In this document: one piece after another, positions 35,156 through 46,820 of the stretch
Position numbering within the stretch: the stretch's first letter is position 1
Layout of the letters: each line of letters starts with the position of its first letter
From: Buddleja alternifolia
Taxonomy: Eukaryota > Streptophyta > Magnoliopsida > Lamiales > Scrophulariaceae
Assembly (NCBI GenBank): GCA_019426215.1
Contig: CM033393.1
Location: 10,946,046-11,010,045 of the forward strand
Length of the DNA: 64,000 nucleotides
Direction of reading: 5' to 3'
The notes under the pieces: model-generated
Told to the model about the DNA's origin: nothing
The model's input: only the letters and a program-made list of their open reading frames with translations
The model's database searches: none
Made by a program: the position numbers and the translations under genes

Positions 35156-36807
35156 TGTTAGGTTAATGTCCTCAAATGCCACTAGAGGATTAGTAAATGA
35201 TAGAACATTATCAATTGTATTTGTTTATTAAATCAATCAATAAAAAGGCATTTAAGTTGTTTACATTTATATTGGCATTTATATATTGTAAATGTCTAAA
35301 AGTCCATGAACATAAGTGTTAACTCTTTAAGGCACTAGAGGAGTCTGATACTTGTGTACTGAAATAGTCTGCAAGTCAAAGATTTTCAATTGGGCACTGA
35401 AAATCATGAAGACTTGTATGATATTAGTTTTGATGAGAAAGGCGCCCGTCAATCACTAGGAAGTAGTGAAGAACTCATATCATAGGTGCACAAATGGAGA
35501 TAGTAGCACTCAGACATGACTCGCATCGATTCTGACACATGGGTTTTCATTCTTTGACAATCAATGACAGAATTGATTTTATTATAATAGCTGTATCTGA
35601 ACTTTAAACTTGAGGAATCGAGTTAAAGATATACTTGTGACGTTTGGTTCGCCATTAGAGTAGTTAGGCCTAATTCACCAGTTGGTGGGGTCAACCTCGA
35701 ATTGTAATCTAATGGGCAAGTAGTATTCTTAACTGATATCCAACAAAGGATGCGTTCCCTCGTGTGAACGAGGAATTATCCTATGCATGTATAAGTAAGT
35801 TAGATCTTAAAGTCTTTGGTCACATCATTCATTGATCTGAGCTTATTATAAATATAGTATAGTGTTAAGTTAGTGAGTTTGACCAAAACCATGACTCTCG
35901 CTTAACCGGGATAAGGAAACAAAGAGTTTGTATTCACACGGTATTTACAAATGGAAAGGTATAAATGATCTAATCATTTTCATCTTGTTTAAGTTAAAAT
36001 ATGGACCACTTGACTGGCTAGGTGGGACCTATATTCAATGAAATCCTCCCATTGCCAGATATAGATGAATCTAAAGAGTCACGCTTAAAAAGAAAAAAAA
36101 ACTAATTAATGAAAAAGTGGGAATATTTCTTGTGATAATATTTTAAGTATTGGATACTTAAAATTAAATAAATAGAATTAAGTATTTGGAGAAATAAGTT
36201 AATTTATTTACGATTTAATTAATATAATTGGAGAAATATAATTAATTAAATGGGTTATCTATTATTTAATTGAATTAATTAATTGGGTTAAGTTAATTAA
36301 TTAAATATTAGATTAAACTAAACACAAAATTAATACACCATGTGGCATACTAAACCTAAGAGGGGCGGCCATAAGGGGTTTAATGGGCTTAGTTTGAGTC
36401 CAAGGTAATAACTTAAGTGATATAAATATCACCTTAATTATTAGCCTAGGTCATAAGTTGCATTACACAACACACAAGAAAAATATTCCCTCTCTCTCAC
36501 TCTACCTAGCCGTCGGTCACCATACCAAAGGAGGAGGAAGATTTTTCATCAAGTTTTTCCGGCGAGATGATTTAGAGGTAGAACACTTGGACTGCTCGGA
36601 TCAAGATTTATTCAGCCGGAGATTTATCGTGAAGAATTGAAAAATTCAAATTCGTGAAAATAATCAACCACTTCGCTACAACGGGTAATGTGAATTTACC
36701 CTATCATACATACATGTGATTAAACCCCGAGATTGACCCTACGAAGAGAAAATCCAAAAAAAAAATTAAATTCCGTTTCCGATGCGTTTGGTCAATTTTC
36801 CCCAACA
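35156..36807 (+). repeat. COP2 3' LTR
   Basis: 1652 bp, TGTTAGGTTAATG...CCCCAACA. TATA box at 36421-36428. It aligns throughout with 18665-20311. Point changes and small indels (for example a duplicated TTTATATTG near 35268) separate them. The TSD ATCTG follows at 36808. Confidence 0.93.
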
Positions 36808-37132
36808 ATCTGATCTTTGTCATCAACATAAGAAATGTATCATTGTCTCTTAGCTTTCCATAAATATGATAAGTGTTTATTTTGGACATCGGTTGAGAAA
36901 TTTACTCCATAAACTCTAGCACTGCCCAACTATAACTTCTCAAATGCGGTTGCATTGTATCTTTTTGCATGATTTACCTTCAATCCTTGTTCTTTACCTC
37001 CAAATGTTACGTTATTCTAGAAAATATGGGAAAACAAGGGTCAAAGCATCATATGTGATCAAATTATCAAGGAAACAGTCAAAAACAAGTTGATAAACGG
37101 GAAAAAACTCATTTGAAAATATCATATATCCA
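36808..37132 (-). repeat. GYP2 3' LTR fragment 2 (LTR start)
   Basis: On the minus strand, TGGATATATGATATTTTCAA begins the LTR directly after the PPT. The first five + bases are the COP2 TSD. Together with 17592-18664 it makes the 3' LTR of GYP2. Confidence 0.6.
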
Positions 37133-37147
37133 CTACCCCCAAACTTA
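37133..37147 (-). other. GYP2 polypurine tract
   Basis: On the minus strand, TTAAGTTTGGGGGTAG precedes the LTR start. It is of the Athila type, and GYP1 has the related GATAAGTGTGGGGGTG. Confidence 0.7.
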
Positions 37148-37477
37148 ACTTTGATCGCTCTCAATCAAATAAAAGCAAGCACACACAAGAAGGCTCCAAA
37201 TGTTTTTCTTTTCCAATATCGTACATACAAAAAACAATCATTTTACTTTCGAAAATGATTATGAAAAGCTACACGTTGCCTAGAACACTCATCAATTTGA
37301 AAGGCTCAAAGAATTTTTAACTCCATCGCTTAATCATGAATTAGCACATCCATTATAATGCCAAGAGCACACTTTCAATGAGATTATGCAAACTAATTGT
37401 AAAATAAAGGCATTGAAACACTTCAAAACTAGTTAAGCTATCGGTGTGCACAATATGTGAAAGTCATAATCAAAAGG
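37148..37477 (-). other. GYP2 3' non-coding tail, piece 1
   Basis: AT-rich, no ORF. Text resembles the non-coding tail of Athila-like elements. Its last five bases AAAGG (37473-37477) are the TSD of COP3; the sequence continues at 51298. Confidence 0.55.
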
Positions 37478-38951
37478 TGTTAGGAAATTTCATGTTAGAT
37501 GTTTTGATGATGACAAAATAGGATTTTATGTTAGACTCCAAAAAAATGTAAGTTTATGTTTTCATAGAACAATTGTATAAGCGTTTAAAAGGTTGTAATT
37601 TTATTAAGCTTGTAATTTTTATCTTTGTAGACTTTAGACTAAGTATTGGATACCAAGTCGCTAGTAGAATTCGAGGTGAGTCTATTAGAGATGAATTTGA
37701 AGATTAGCGTCTAAAGACAAGCGAAAATGAAAATTTTGTCTTAAGCGACTGCCAATCGCTATGGACTGTTTTAGGGTTAATGAATCAAGCGATCAAGTAG
37801 ATCAGATTCACACAAAGGACTTAAATGCAATCATTTAACGGACATTTATTTCCAACGGGAAATAAATTCAAATGCATTAAATGCTTGATAAGAGCATTAA
37901 ATGTGATAAGGACAGATTGTATACGGAGCAAGCTTCCTATTGGCTAAGACTGTCAGAATTTCAGAGTTCCAACCTGCCACATCAAATCAGTGCAGCAGGA
38001 TTTCAGGAATGTCAGAGAAAAGGTAAGACTCACTCGCGCGTGAGAGGCACGCTCCTACATGTGTCCAACGGACAAATCCCAAGAAATTGCCTATAAATAC
38101 CTTACCTCCAGCAAACCCTAAATACACGTACATACACAAGAAGGTCAAAACTTTGCTAAATTTCTCTCTCAAGAAAAAGCTTAGAAACTCCATAGACAAA
38201 ATTCTTCCAAGCTTTTTACTTACATTCCAGACAGTCATAGATATCTCAAACATCTTCAAAGAAGAACCATACATTATTATTGAGACATCCTAAGTTGTTT
38301 GAACTTCCTAAAATTAAACAAACCCGTGATCAAAACCCTCAACATCCCCTGTTTGTGTGAAGAAGTTGTTGACTCTACAAGCAGTATTTCTGAGTGAGAG
38401 AAGCTTGTTGGTGAATATCTTCATTAGTGCTGAAGTCTGTGTGATCAAGGAGCCTAAGATCATCATCCCCTCCTCTATTTTGTAGAAGCCTATGTGTGAT
38501 CCTTCGATTATCAACTTAGTGGAACTCCTCCAAGTGTTCAAGGAGAAGAAGGACGTAGCTGGGATTATACCACCCAGTGAACCTTATAAATTCTTGTGTT
38601 ATTTACGGTCATTTACTGTTTTATTATCTGATTTTATATTTTATCGTCGATCTTGAGAAAGATAAGTAAAACGGTTAAGCGACTATTTGACCAAAACGAA
38701 CACTAAAGCTTTAAAAATCATTTCCCCTGTGCTAACCCTGATTAAGAGATCTAAGTGTTACCCTACTTTGCTAAATTGCTAAAATCACTAAGTCTAAGTT
38801 ATCTTTACTGGAGCGCTTGACCTAAGCGCTTAGCTCTCTAAGCGTTCAAATCTTTAAAAGTGATACGAAATTTTTGAAGTCGAAAAAAATTTCAGGATCT
38901 ATTCAACCCCCCCCCCTTCTAGACCCTTTCGTATGCCACTTGGGACCACCA
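37478..38951 (+). repeat. COP3 5' LTR
   Basis: 1474 bp, TGTTAGGAAATTTC...GGGACCACCA. TATA box CTATAAATAC at 38091-38100. It contains a palindromic CTCACTCGCGCGTGAG (about 38028-38043) upstream of the TATA box, shared with the 3' LTR, and a C10 run at 38907-38916. Confidence 0.95.
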
Positions 38952-38953
38952 AG

Positions 38954-38967
38954 TGGTATTAGAGTGG
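38954..38967 (+). other. COP3 primer-binding site
   Basis: TGGTATTAGAGTGG, two bases after the LTR. Initiator Met tRNA type, same as COP1 (which has CGG at the end). Confidence 0.88.
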
Positions 38968-39062
38968 TTGAATTAGAAACCTAAGAGTTTCCAAGCGTAA
39001 TAGCTTGTTTAGATTCATTTTTCCAAACTTAGTCGCTTTAATTTTCTTTTAAACATCTCATT

Positions 39063-42000
39063 ATGACTTTTAAAAAAATGCCTAAGTTGGTTGAATCAAA
39101 CTATGATTCTTGGAAACTTAGAGCATTTGTTTACTTATGCTCTTGCGATAATGAAATGTGTGATGTAATTACAGATGACCCTATTCAGATCATGAAAGTT
39201 GTAACTCGAGCCCCTAGAGTGACTGAGGCTACTCCAAATGGTTATGTCGAGAAACCCAAGTTAGAATGGACGCCATATGATCGAAAAAGAGCGAATCTAG
39301 ATAATGTTGGACGAAGTGCACTATACTCAGCGTTAGGAGAAAATGATGCATTGTTCAACAAGACCAAGCAATGTAAGACGTCAAAAGAGATATGGGATAA
39401 GTTGGCTATCGTGTGTGAAGATTCAGCACAGATGAAGGAGAACAAGCTCTCCATAGCCATGTAAAGATTTGAGCATTTCAAGATGCAGCCTAACGAGATG
39501 CTAGAACAATTGGACGCGAGGTTTACTTTGCTCATTATCGAGTTAGCGTCACTGGACAACGAGTTGACTAACAAGGAAATGGTCAACAAGATGTTCAGAA
39601 GTCTTCCAAGCAAATATTTGATTAAGACAGTTGCCATGAGAAAATCACAAATTTTGGAGACTTTAACTCTAGAACATGTGCTTTCAGAGTTAAAGGCATT
39701 TGAGTTCGAATTGGGTGAAGTCAGCGACACATCGACTTCAGTGACTGAATTAGGAGCTTTAATCGCTACTACCAAAAGTAAGGGCAAAGCGATTAGTGAG
39801 GTGAAATCAACGGAATCCAATGAGGAAAAAGAAATGGCTTTATTGGTCAAGAAATTCAAGAAATTTCTAGGATATGAAAAGAGAAAATCTATTGGACAAA
39901 CTTCATTTCAAACTCCTCCTCCTGCACCAGCACCTCAGTACCAAGCACCACTATATTCTACACCTCAACCAGCAGCGCCAGTTCCTTACCAAGCGCTTTC
40001 ATCCCCTACTCAGAATCTCTCAGCGCCAGTAGTTTCCATTGCCCTTATCGGAATGTATCTAAGCCCACAAGGCAAGATTATACAGATAGAAATCAATTCA
40101 GGAGCAACCTTCGCCAACAAGGTTTGCTAGCGTAATCCGAACCATTCTCCGCACCTGAAGAGGATTTGGAATCATCATATGAGAGTAGTGATGATGAGCC
40201 AGCCAGCGACTCAGCGTTAATTTATCTCATAGTGAGAGATGAAGAAGCGTCTGATGACTCGCTATCTAAGGTAAACACTGAATTATCTCATCCTCTTTCA
40301 TATGATGAATTACTTGACAAAGTAAATGAATATTATAATGATTGTCAAGATGCCGCTAAAATATATCAAAATGACTTCGATATTATTTCATTGCTTACAA
40401 GTGATAAAATGACGCTCAAAGCAGAGTTGTTAGTTCAGCAACAATGCATTGAGAAGAATTAATCGCTTGAGAGTAAAATTACTCAATTGAAAAGTGACAT
40501 TGATATAATAGTCAAGAGAGAAGCTGAATTGATCGCTAGACTTGCCAAATCAGAACAACTTGTCTCATCATTATCCAAAGTGTCAAAAAAGCTAGATAAT
40601 GTGACTGAGGTAACCAGACTTTTTGGTGAAAAGACCGGTTTAGGTTGTGATAAATTTGGTCCGAAATCAAAAGCATCTTAGGTTACGGCAATCAACAAAG
40701 GAAAAGGTGTATTCTTTGTTGAGAAGAGTTCAAACAGTCAAACGCTGAATGAACCCAAGGTCAATGGTAAGAGGCCAAATGAGAAGGTCAATACTAAATC
40801 AGGCAACAAGGCGAAGACAAAAGTGAATGATTCACAGAGGAAGGTTCATCCACACGCTCAAAAGGCTAAGGATAAACCATCTACAAGTGAATCAAACGCT
40901 AGACGTCAATCTCCAAAAGCGACTCCTAATCCAGTGCCGAGGAAATACCCGCATCAATATCCTCAAAGATTTAGATCATATTATCGATACTATGATGATT
41001 ATGATTATGATTATGACTATGATTACTATTATAATTGAGGGTATTACTATACACCTAAAAAGCACACACAACACAAATCGAAACCCAAGCGGGCCAATCT
41101 TCCTGTAATGAACACAAGGCAAATATGGGTGCCGAAAGTTTTAATTCAAACCAAAGTAACGAACATTGAAGGACCCAAGACAAAATGGGTACCTAAGAAG
41201 AATTAGAAATGCCCTTTGAATGCAAGTATCTAGAGCCAACGCCGATACTTCAGTTTGGTACATTGATAGTGGGTCATCAAGGCACATGACTGGCTCAAAA
41301 GATCTCTTCGTTAACTATCGTGCATCCAACGGTCCTCAAGTCATATTTGGTGATAACTCTAAAGGTAAAACCAAAGGTATAGGTATCATGCATAGGGGGA
41401 ACATCATGATCAGTGATGTATATTATGTTGAGGGTCTTAAGCATAATTTGTTAAGCATAAGTCAATTTTGTGAAAAAGGCTTTGAAGTCCAATTCTCAAG
41501 CGACTATTGCTATGTTAACGACGCTAAGACTAAGTCTACTAAATTAAGAGGAAAAAGAACAAACAATGTGTATTTGGTAGATTGAGATTCAACAATTGAT
41601 AACAACCCTACAAGCTTTGTTGCGAAGAGTCAAAATGAATTAGGTTGGTTATGGCATAGAAAAATGAATCACCTCAACTTTAAGGCAATCTCTTAGTTAA
41701 TATCGCTTAATCTAGTACAGGGATTACCTAAAGGTTCCTTTTAGAAAAATCGCTTATGTGATGCATGTCAAATGGGTTACAAATTAAATCATCTTTTAAG
41801 AAGGAACCATGCCTATCTACTTCTAGAATTCTTGAACTGTTGCATTTACATTTGTTTGGTCCTATTCAAATCATGAGTGTTAGTGGTTAAAAGTATTCGC
41901 TAGTAATAGTTGATGATTTCTCTCGCTATACATGGATAGAATTTCTAGCGATCAAAGATGAAACTAGTGTCAAGATCACAGCGCTAATTCGTCAATTACA

Positions 42001-44459
42001 AACCTCAAAAGATCTAAAGGTGATGAGAATTCGAAATGATAGAGGAACTGAATTTACTAACCAATTTGTTGAGCAGTTTTGTACAGACTTTGGAATACTT
42101 CATGAGTATTCTGCACCTAGAACACCTCAACAAAATGGAGTTGCCGAGCGACGGAACTGAACGCTTAAAGAAGCCGCTAGGACGATGTTAGCAGAGTCTA
42201 AGCTACCTCAAAGGTTTTGGGCCGAAGCTATCAATACTGCATGCTACACTCAGAGTCGGTGTATGATCAACAAGCAACATGAGAAGACTCCATATGAGTT
42301 GTGGAAGGGACGTAAGCCTAACATATCATATTTTCATGTATTTGGTTCAAAGTGTTTCATTCATAACAATGGATCCCAAAGTCTAAGGAAATTTGATCCT
42401 AAAGCGGATGAGGGAATCTTTCTAGGATATGCTAATAATGGAAAAAGTTTTCGCATCCTAAATAAGATCAAATCGAAGGTTGAAAATCCATTCATTTTTT
42501 GTTTGATGATGCTAACCAAGAACCGAGTAAGGTTAATCCTGATGATGTAGAAGTTAAAGATCTTGCCCAACAAGCGTCACAAATCAATCTTGGTGATGAT
42601 AGTGATGATGATGAGGATAGTGAGATCTTTGTGCCCAATCCTAAGGATACTCGTGAGGTTACAAATGATGATATTGTCATAAATGCTGATGATCATGAAG
42701 AGAATGATCATCAAGAGCAAATTGGAACTTTGAATGATGTAGCTACTGCGCAAGAGACAAATGAGGGTCAAGCGATTGATGATCCAGAGTCTCTCAACCC
42801 TTTCGAACCAAGTCGTAAATGGCTTAGAGACCATCCACCAGAGCTAGTGATTGGAGATATTAAAGCACCTGTTAGAACTAGGTCTGCAACAATCAATGAG
42901 GCCATGTTCACAAACTTCCTATCTCAAATGGAACCAAAGAAAGTGGATGAAGCGCTCAGTGATTCAAGTTGGGTAGAAGCGATGCAAGAAGAGCTTAACC
43001 AATTTGAGAGAAGCAAGGTTTGGACGCTAGTACCAAAACCAACTCGCCAAGGAGTTATTGGAACTAGATGAGTGTTTATGAACAAAATGGATGAAGATGG
43101 CATTGTGATAAGAAACGAAGCCAGATTAGTCGCTCAGGGTTATTGACAAGAAGAGGGTATTGATTTTGATGAGACATATGCCCCAGTAGCCCGTCTTGAA
43201 GCGATTCATATGTTCCTAGCGTTTGCCGCATTCAACAAGTTCACAGTGTACCAAATGGACGTGAAGAGTGCATTCCTGAATGGTAAACTCCAAGAAGAAG
43301 TTTATCTGGAGCAACCACCAAGATTCATCACCAACCATGGGAAAATTATGGTCAACAAATTGGATAAGGCACTTTACGGCCATAAACAAACACCACGAGC
43401 ATGGTATGACACTCTCTCTATCTTCCTTATAGGTAAAGGCTTTTCAAAAGGCAACATTGATACAACGTTATTTAAAATTACCCATAATCAAGATATTCTC
43501 TTAGCCTAAATATATGTTGATGATATTATATTCGGATCTACTAATAAGCGATTGTGTGAGAAATTTTCGAAAATGATGCAAGATCAATTTGAAATGAGCA
43601 TGATGGGTGAATTAACTTTCTTCTTAGGATTACAAGTTAAACAACTCCCTAATGGCATATTTATAAACCAAGCTAAATATACAAGAGATATGATTAAGAA
43701 ATTTGGTATGAAAAACGCATCATCTTCAAAAGTTCCAATGAGCCAAACGCTTAAGTTAGATAAAGATGAAAGTGGGAAGAAAATTGATATCTCTAACTAT
43801 AGAGGTATCATTGGACCACTTCTTTATCTTACCGCTAGTAGAACTGATATTATGTTTTTGGAATGCATGTTTGCACGCTTTCAAGCTGATCCTAGAGAAT
43901 CACACTTAAATGCTGCCAAGAGAATCCTTAAATACCTAAAAGGCACACAAAATGTGGGCTTATGGTATCTAAGGGACTCTCCTTTTGAACTAATTGGTTA
44001 TTCAGATGCAGATTTTACAGGATGCAAAATAGATAGAAAGAGTACTAATGGTATATGTCAATTTCTAGGTGATAGATTGATTTCGTGGCATAGTAAGAAA
44101 CTACAATCCATAGCAATTCTACCGCTGAAGCAGAGTATGTAGCCGCTAGAAGTTGTTGTGCACAAATCCTTTGGATGAGGCAACAACTTAGAGATTATGG
44201 AACAATCTTAGGTCCTACCCCAATCCATTGTGATAACCAAAGCGCTTTAGCTATGACCGAAAATCTAGTCCTTCATTCTAGAACTAAACACATTGACATT
44301 CACTACCATTTCTTACGTGACCATGTCCAAAAGAAAGATATCTCCATGCATTTCATTGGTAATGACAAACAATTGGCAGATACCTTCACCAAAGCACTCA
44401 ACGAACAACGCTTTCTCACTTTGAGAAGTGAACAATGTATGATTGATTTAAACGCTTAA
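39063..44459 (+). pseudogene. COP3 gag-pol polyprotein, SIRE-like, degraded
   Basis: ATG at 39063 (MTFKKMPKLVESNYDSW). Gag to about 40130, with a Pro/Gln-rich stretch (39915-40020) and no zinc knuckle (see findings). A coiled-coil acidic region (40166-40680) and a Tyr/Asp tract (40991-41035) follow. Protease WYIDSGSSRHMTG (Asp near 41265). GAG-pre-integrase HRKMNHLNF near 41655. Integrase: VDDFSRYTW, NDRGTEF (Asp near 42037), PQQNGVAERRN, then WAEAINTACYTQ and [31 protein letters not shown] (from about 43250), YVDDIIFGS (43513), FFLGLQVKQLPNGIFINQ. RNase H: YSDADFTGCKIDRKST (about 43999), CDNQSALAM, KHIDIHYHFLRD, and stop at 44457-44459. About a dozen stops or shifts (for example 39462, 41583, 43069, 43507, 44140). 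Confidence 0.93.
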
Positions 44460-45255
44460 TCATAAAGCATCATATCTTCTATAAGCATATAATTTTGGGG
44501 GAATCCACTTTATTATATTGTTTCAAGCGATTTCAAATTGAAATGAGTTATCAATTTTAGGGGGAACTTTAAAATTGTACTCATATCAATCAATAAGCGT
44601 CCATGATCAAAAATGATTTTCAAACTCCCATGCATTGATCATTAGAGTTTATCTATTATGCATGACAAAATCAATCTCTAATAAAATTAAATGAAAATAT
44701 CTTTTCAAAGCGATTAAACTTTATTATAGACTTCAGCGTTAAGAATATTCCCACTTGAACGCTAAGTAACTTTTTCTGAAATTCATGCATTGTTTCCATC
44801 GCTAAAAGGTAGCGTGTGGATAAGTCCAAAAGATGAGATTTGACAACTGCCCACACGTTCCTATCTAAAAACTAGGCGGTTCAGTAATTGCACCTGTCTG
44901 AGTACATGTCAGTGTACTATCAGGCATGTGTAATTCACGCTGAAAATTTTAAAATTATTTAAATGTTTTGAAAAAGTAACTGTGGACTTCAAACTTTTAT
45001 AATTCACAGCTGTTATCTTATTTTACCGCACTTTTTTTACATTCGTCTTTATGGGTAAACGACTCAGATTAAATGCTTCAATTTTCAAAATTAATGATCT
45101 AACATGTGGCATTAATCCAAGCAACTGAGGAGTTATTTATTTTTATTTTTTTTGCCTCTATTTAAACCCTCCATGATTTTACAGAAAAGCTTAAAATCAC
45201 TAACTCAAGGCATAAGACTTTTTCTTAACTCCCAGAAAGCTTCAAACCTTCGTCA
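44460..45255 (+). promoter_or_regulatory. Spacer between pol and ORF2 of COP3, with possible internal promoter
   Basis: About 800 bp with no supported ORF. A TATA-like CTATTTAAACC lies at about 45157-45167, roughly 90 bp before the ORF2 ATG at 45256, followed by a leader-like stretch ending CTTCGTCAATGG. This would suit an internal promoter for ORF2, or simply a subgenomic leader. Inference only. Confidence 0.4.
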
Positions 45256-46477
45256 ATGGTGCCACCAAAATCTTCAAAGTCTTCCAAATTGACCACCGAA
45301 AAATCTTCCAAATCCTAAAAACCAGTCACTGTTAATGCTGAATTTCTTGTGAACTGGGACTACCTTTATGATAACCAGAACTTCCCTCTGAGGACTGTTC
45401 TTCCTCTTGTCCAAGAATCTGGTTTACGCGAACTGATAACGTCCCATTCAAACATTCATAAGGAAGAAACTCTTTTCTTCTTCCAGAACGCCAAGATTTC
45501 TGACGATGGAAACTCCATTTCCTGCGTCTTTCCGTTTGCTCGTGAGACCTTTGTTCTCACTCCTCATCTTCTATCTTCTTTATTACAACTACCCAATGAT
45601 GGTGGAGAATTTGAAAACGTCACCCTTGGAGATGGCACCAAGGTCCGGGCACTGATCAAGAAAGACAAAATTGAAGCTGTGTATGAACCAAACTTCAAGA
45701 AGAATAATATGAAGGGAGAATATGTCATTGTGGTTGACATATGCTTGAAGATGATCAAATGCATGAAAGGAAGCTTCGATAAGGTCTCCAACGTTCAGTA
45801 TAAAATGATGGTAGCTATTTTGACCAAGTTGAAGATCAATTGGTCACTTTACGTTTTTAATCGCTTTAAGGCAGCGATGGCTGAGTCGGTGAATCCTAAG
45901 CCTTATGGGATTGTTTTACGTTTAATTTTAAGCGCTAAGGGTTTTGTCAACACCGCTTGAATGAAGGTCCTAGCGCTTAAATTCTTCAGGAAAAAGATGA
46001 TCGGTGAGTTGCTCAAACCCAAGCGTCGGGGTGGAGCATTTGTTCCCAAGGAAGAGTGTGAGCGACTTCTTGCCGAAGGAGTTGTTCACAGCAATGATGA
46101 AGAGGAAGCGTCTTCATCTATATCATCATCTTCATCGGAAGAAGCAGTGGCTGTTCAGCGACCGAAACGTAAAATAGCTGTTAAAGTCGCTGAGCCAGCC
46201 AAGCCCGAGAACAAGCAGAAGAAGAAGTCGGAGCCCAAGAAGAAACAAAAGTCTTCTTCTCCCGAATCTCCCTCTTCCCCTCCAGCGTTGATCTTTCTGC
46301 CAGAAGAAGAAGAAGTACTGCTAGCCCGCAGGCGTACTCTTTTATCCACTCTAGCTGCATCAACAAGCACTCCAGTCGAGCCAGTGAGTGTTGTTCCTCC
46401 TTCTTCTAACGCTGTTCCTGAAACCAGTTCAGAGCCTAGAGCCACTACTCCATCTGAGAGGCTTTCTCGTGTTCAGG

Positions 46478-46558
46478 GTAAGTACTCGTGATAAACAATG
46501 TATTCTATCTTTTCCTCATTAGCTTCTCATCTCTAATGCTAGGATAAAATTCTTTCAG
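46478..46558 (+). other. Predicted intron 1 of COP3 ORF2 (81 bp)
   Basis: Donor GTTCAGG|GTAAGTACTCG, acceptor AATTCTTTCAG|CCGAGTG, with a CTAAT branch-like word near 46533 and a T-rich tract. Unspliced reading hits TGA at 46489. Splicing joins phase 1 ends (G + CC, an Ala codon) and restores an open frame that runs through exon 2. Confidence 0.75.
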
Positions 46559-46741
46559 CCGAGTGTGAAGCAAATATCCAGACTGTTCTTATCACTCTTG
46601 AGAAATTGCGTATTCCCATTCGTTCTGATCCCATTACTTCTTTCCTCGATTTAGATCCTGAAGAAATCCTAGAGCCTGAGGATCAAGCACCATCTGTTGA
46701 GACAGATCAAGCTACTGAAACAGTCGGTGAACCTCCTCCGG

Positions 46742-46820
46742 GTAAGCGTTGTAGTCTTTTGTGTCTATTTCTACCCTGTAGACATTTTTCTTGCTTTTCT
46801 CAAATGCTTACATGTATCAG
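46742..46820 (+). other. Predicted intron 2 of COP3 ORF2 (79 bp)
   Basis: Donor CCTCCGG|GTAAGCGTTG, acceptor TACATGTATCAG|TTTCAAG. Phase 1 join (G + TT, a Val codon) into the frame that carries SSTQDTDAPPPAEV. The homologous position in COP1 ORF2 has a 97-bp intron (8451-8547) with the same phase. Confidence 0.75.

Larger units (their letters stand above)
18665..36807 (+). mobile_element. COP2: Ty1/copia retrotransposon split by GYP3
   Basis: Two LTRs of 1647 and 1652 bp flanked by the perfect 5-bp TSD ATCTG (18660-18664 and 36808-36812). PBS, long leader, gag with zinc knuckle, protease, integrase, then a 9.36-kb GYP3 insertion (24181-33540), then RT and RNase H, PPT and 3' LTR. Without GYP3 and one TSD copy it would be about 8.8 kb. 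The LTRs differ by many point changes, so the insertion is not recent. The gag N-terminus (LLEKNTLTGLNYVDWLRNL) is the same type as in COP4. I do not assign a lineage; Tork/Angela-like is possible. Confidence 0.93.

Noticed and set aside
38028..38043. CTCACTCGCGCGTGAG palindrome as a specific operator
   Set aside because: It is shared by both COP3 LTRs, but I cannot link it to a known factor; kept only as part of the LTR description.
39242..39859. 205-codon minus frame
   Set aside because: It is the antisense of COP3 gag, which has clear homology to COP1 gag on the sense strand.
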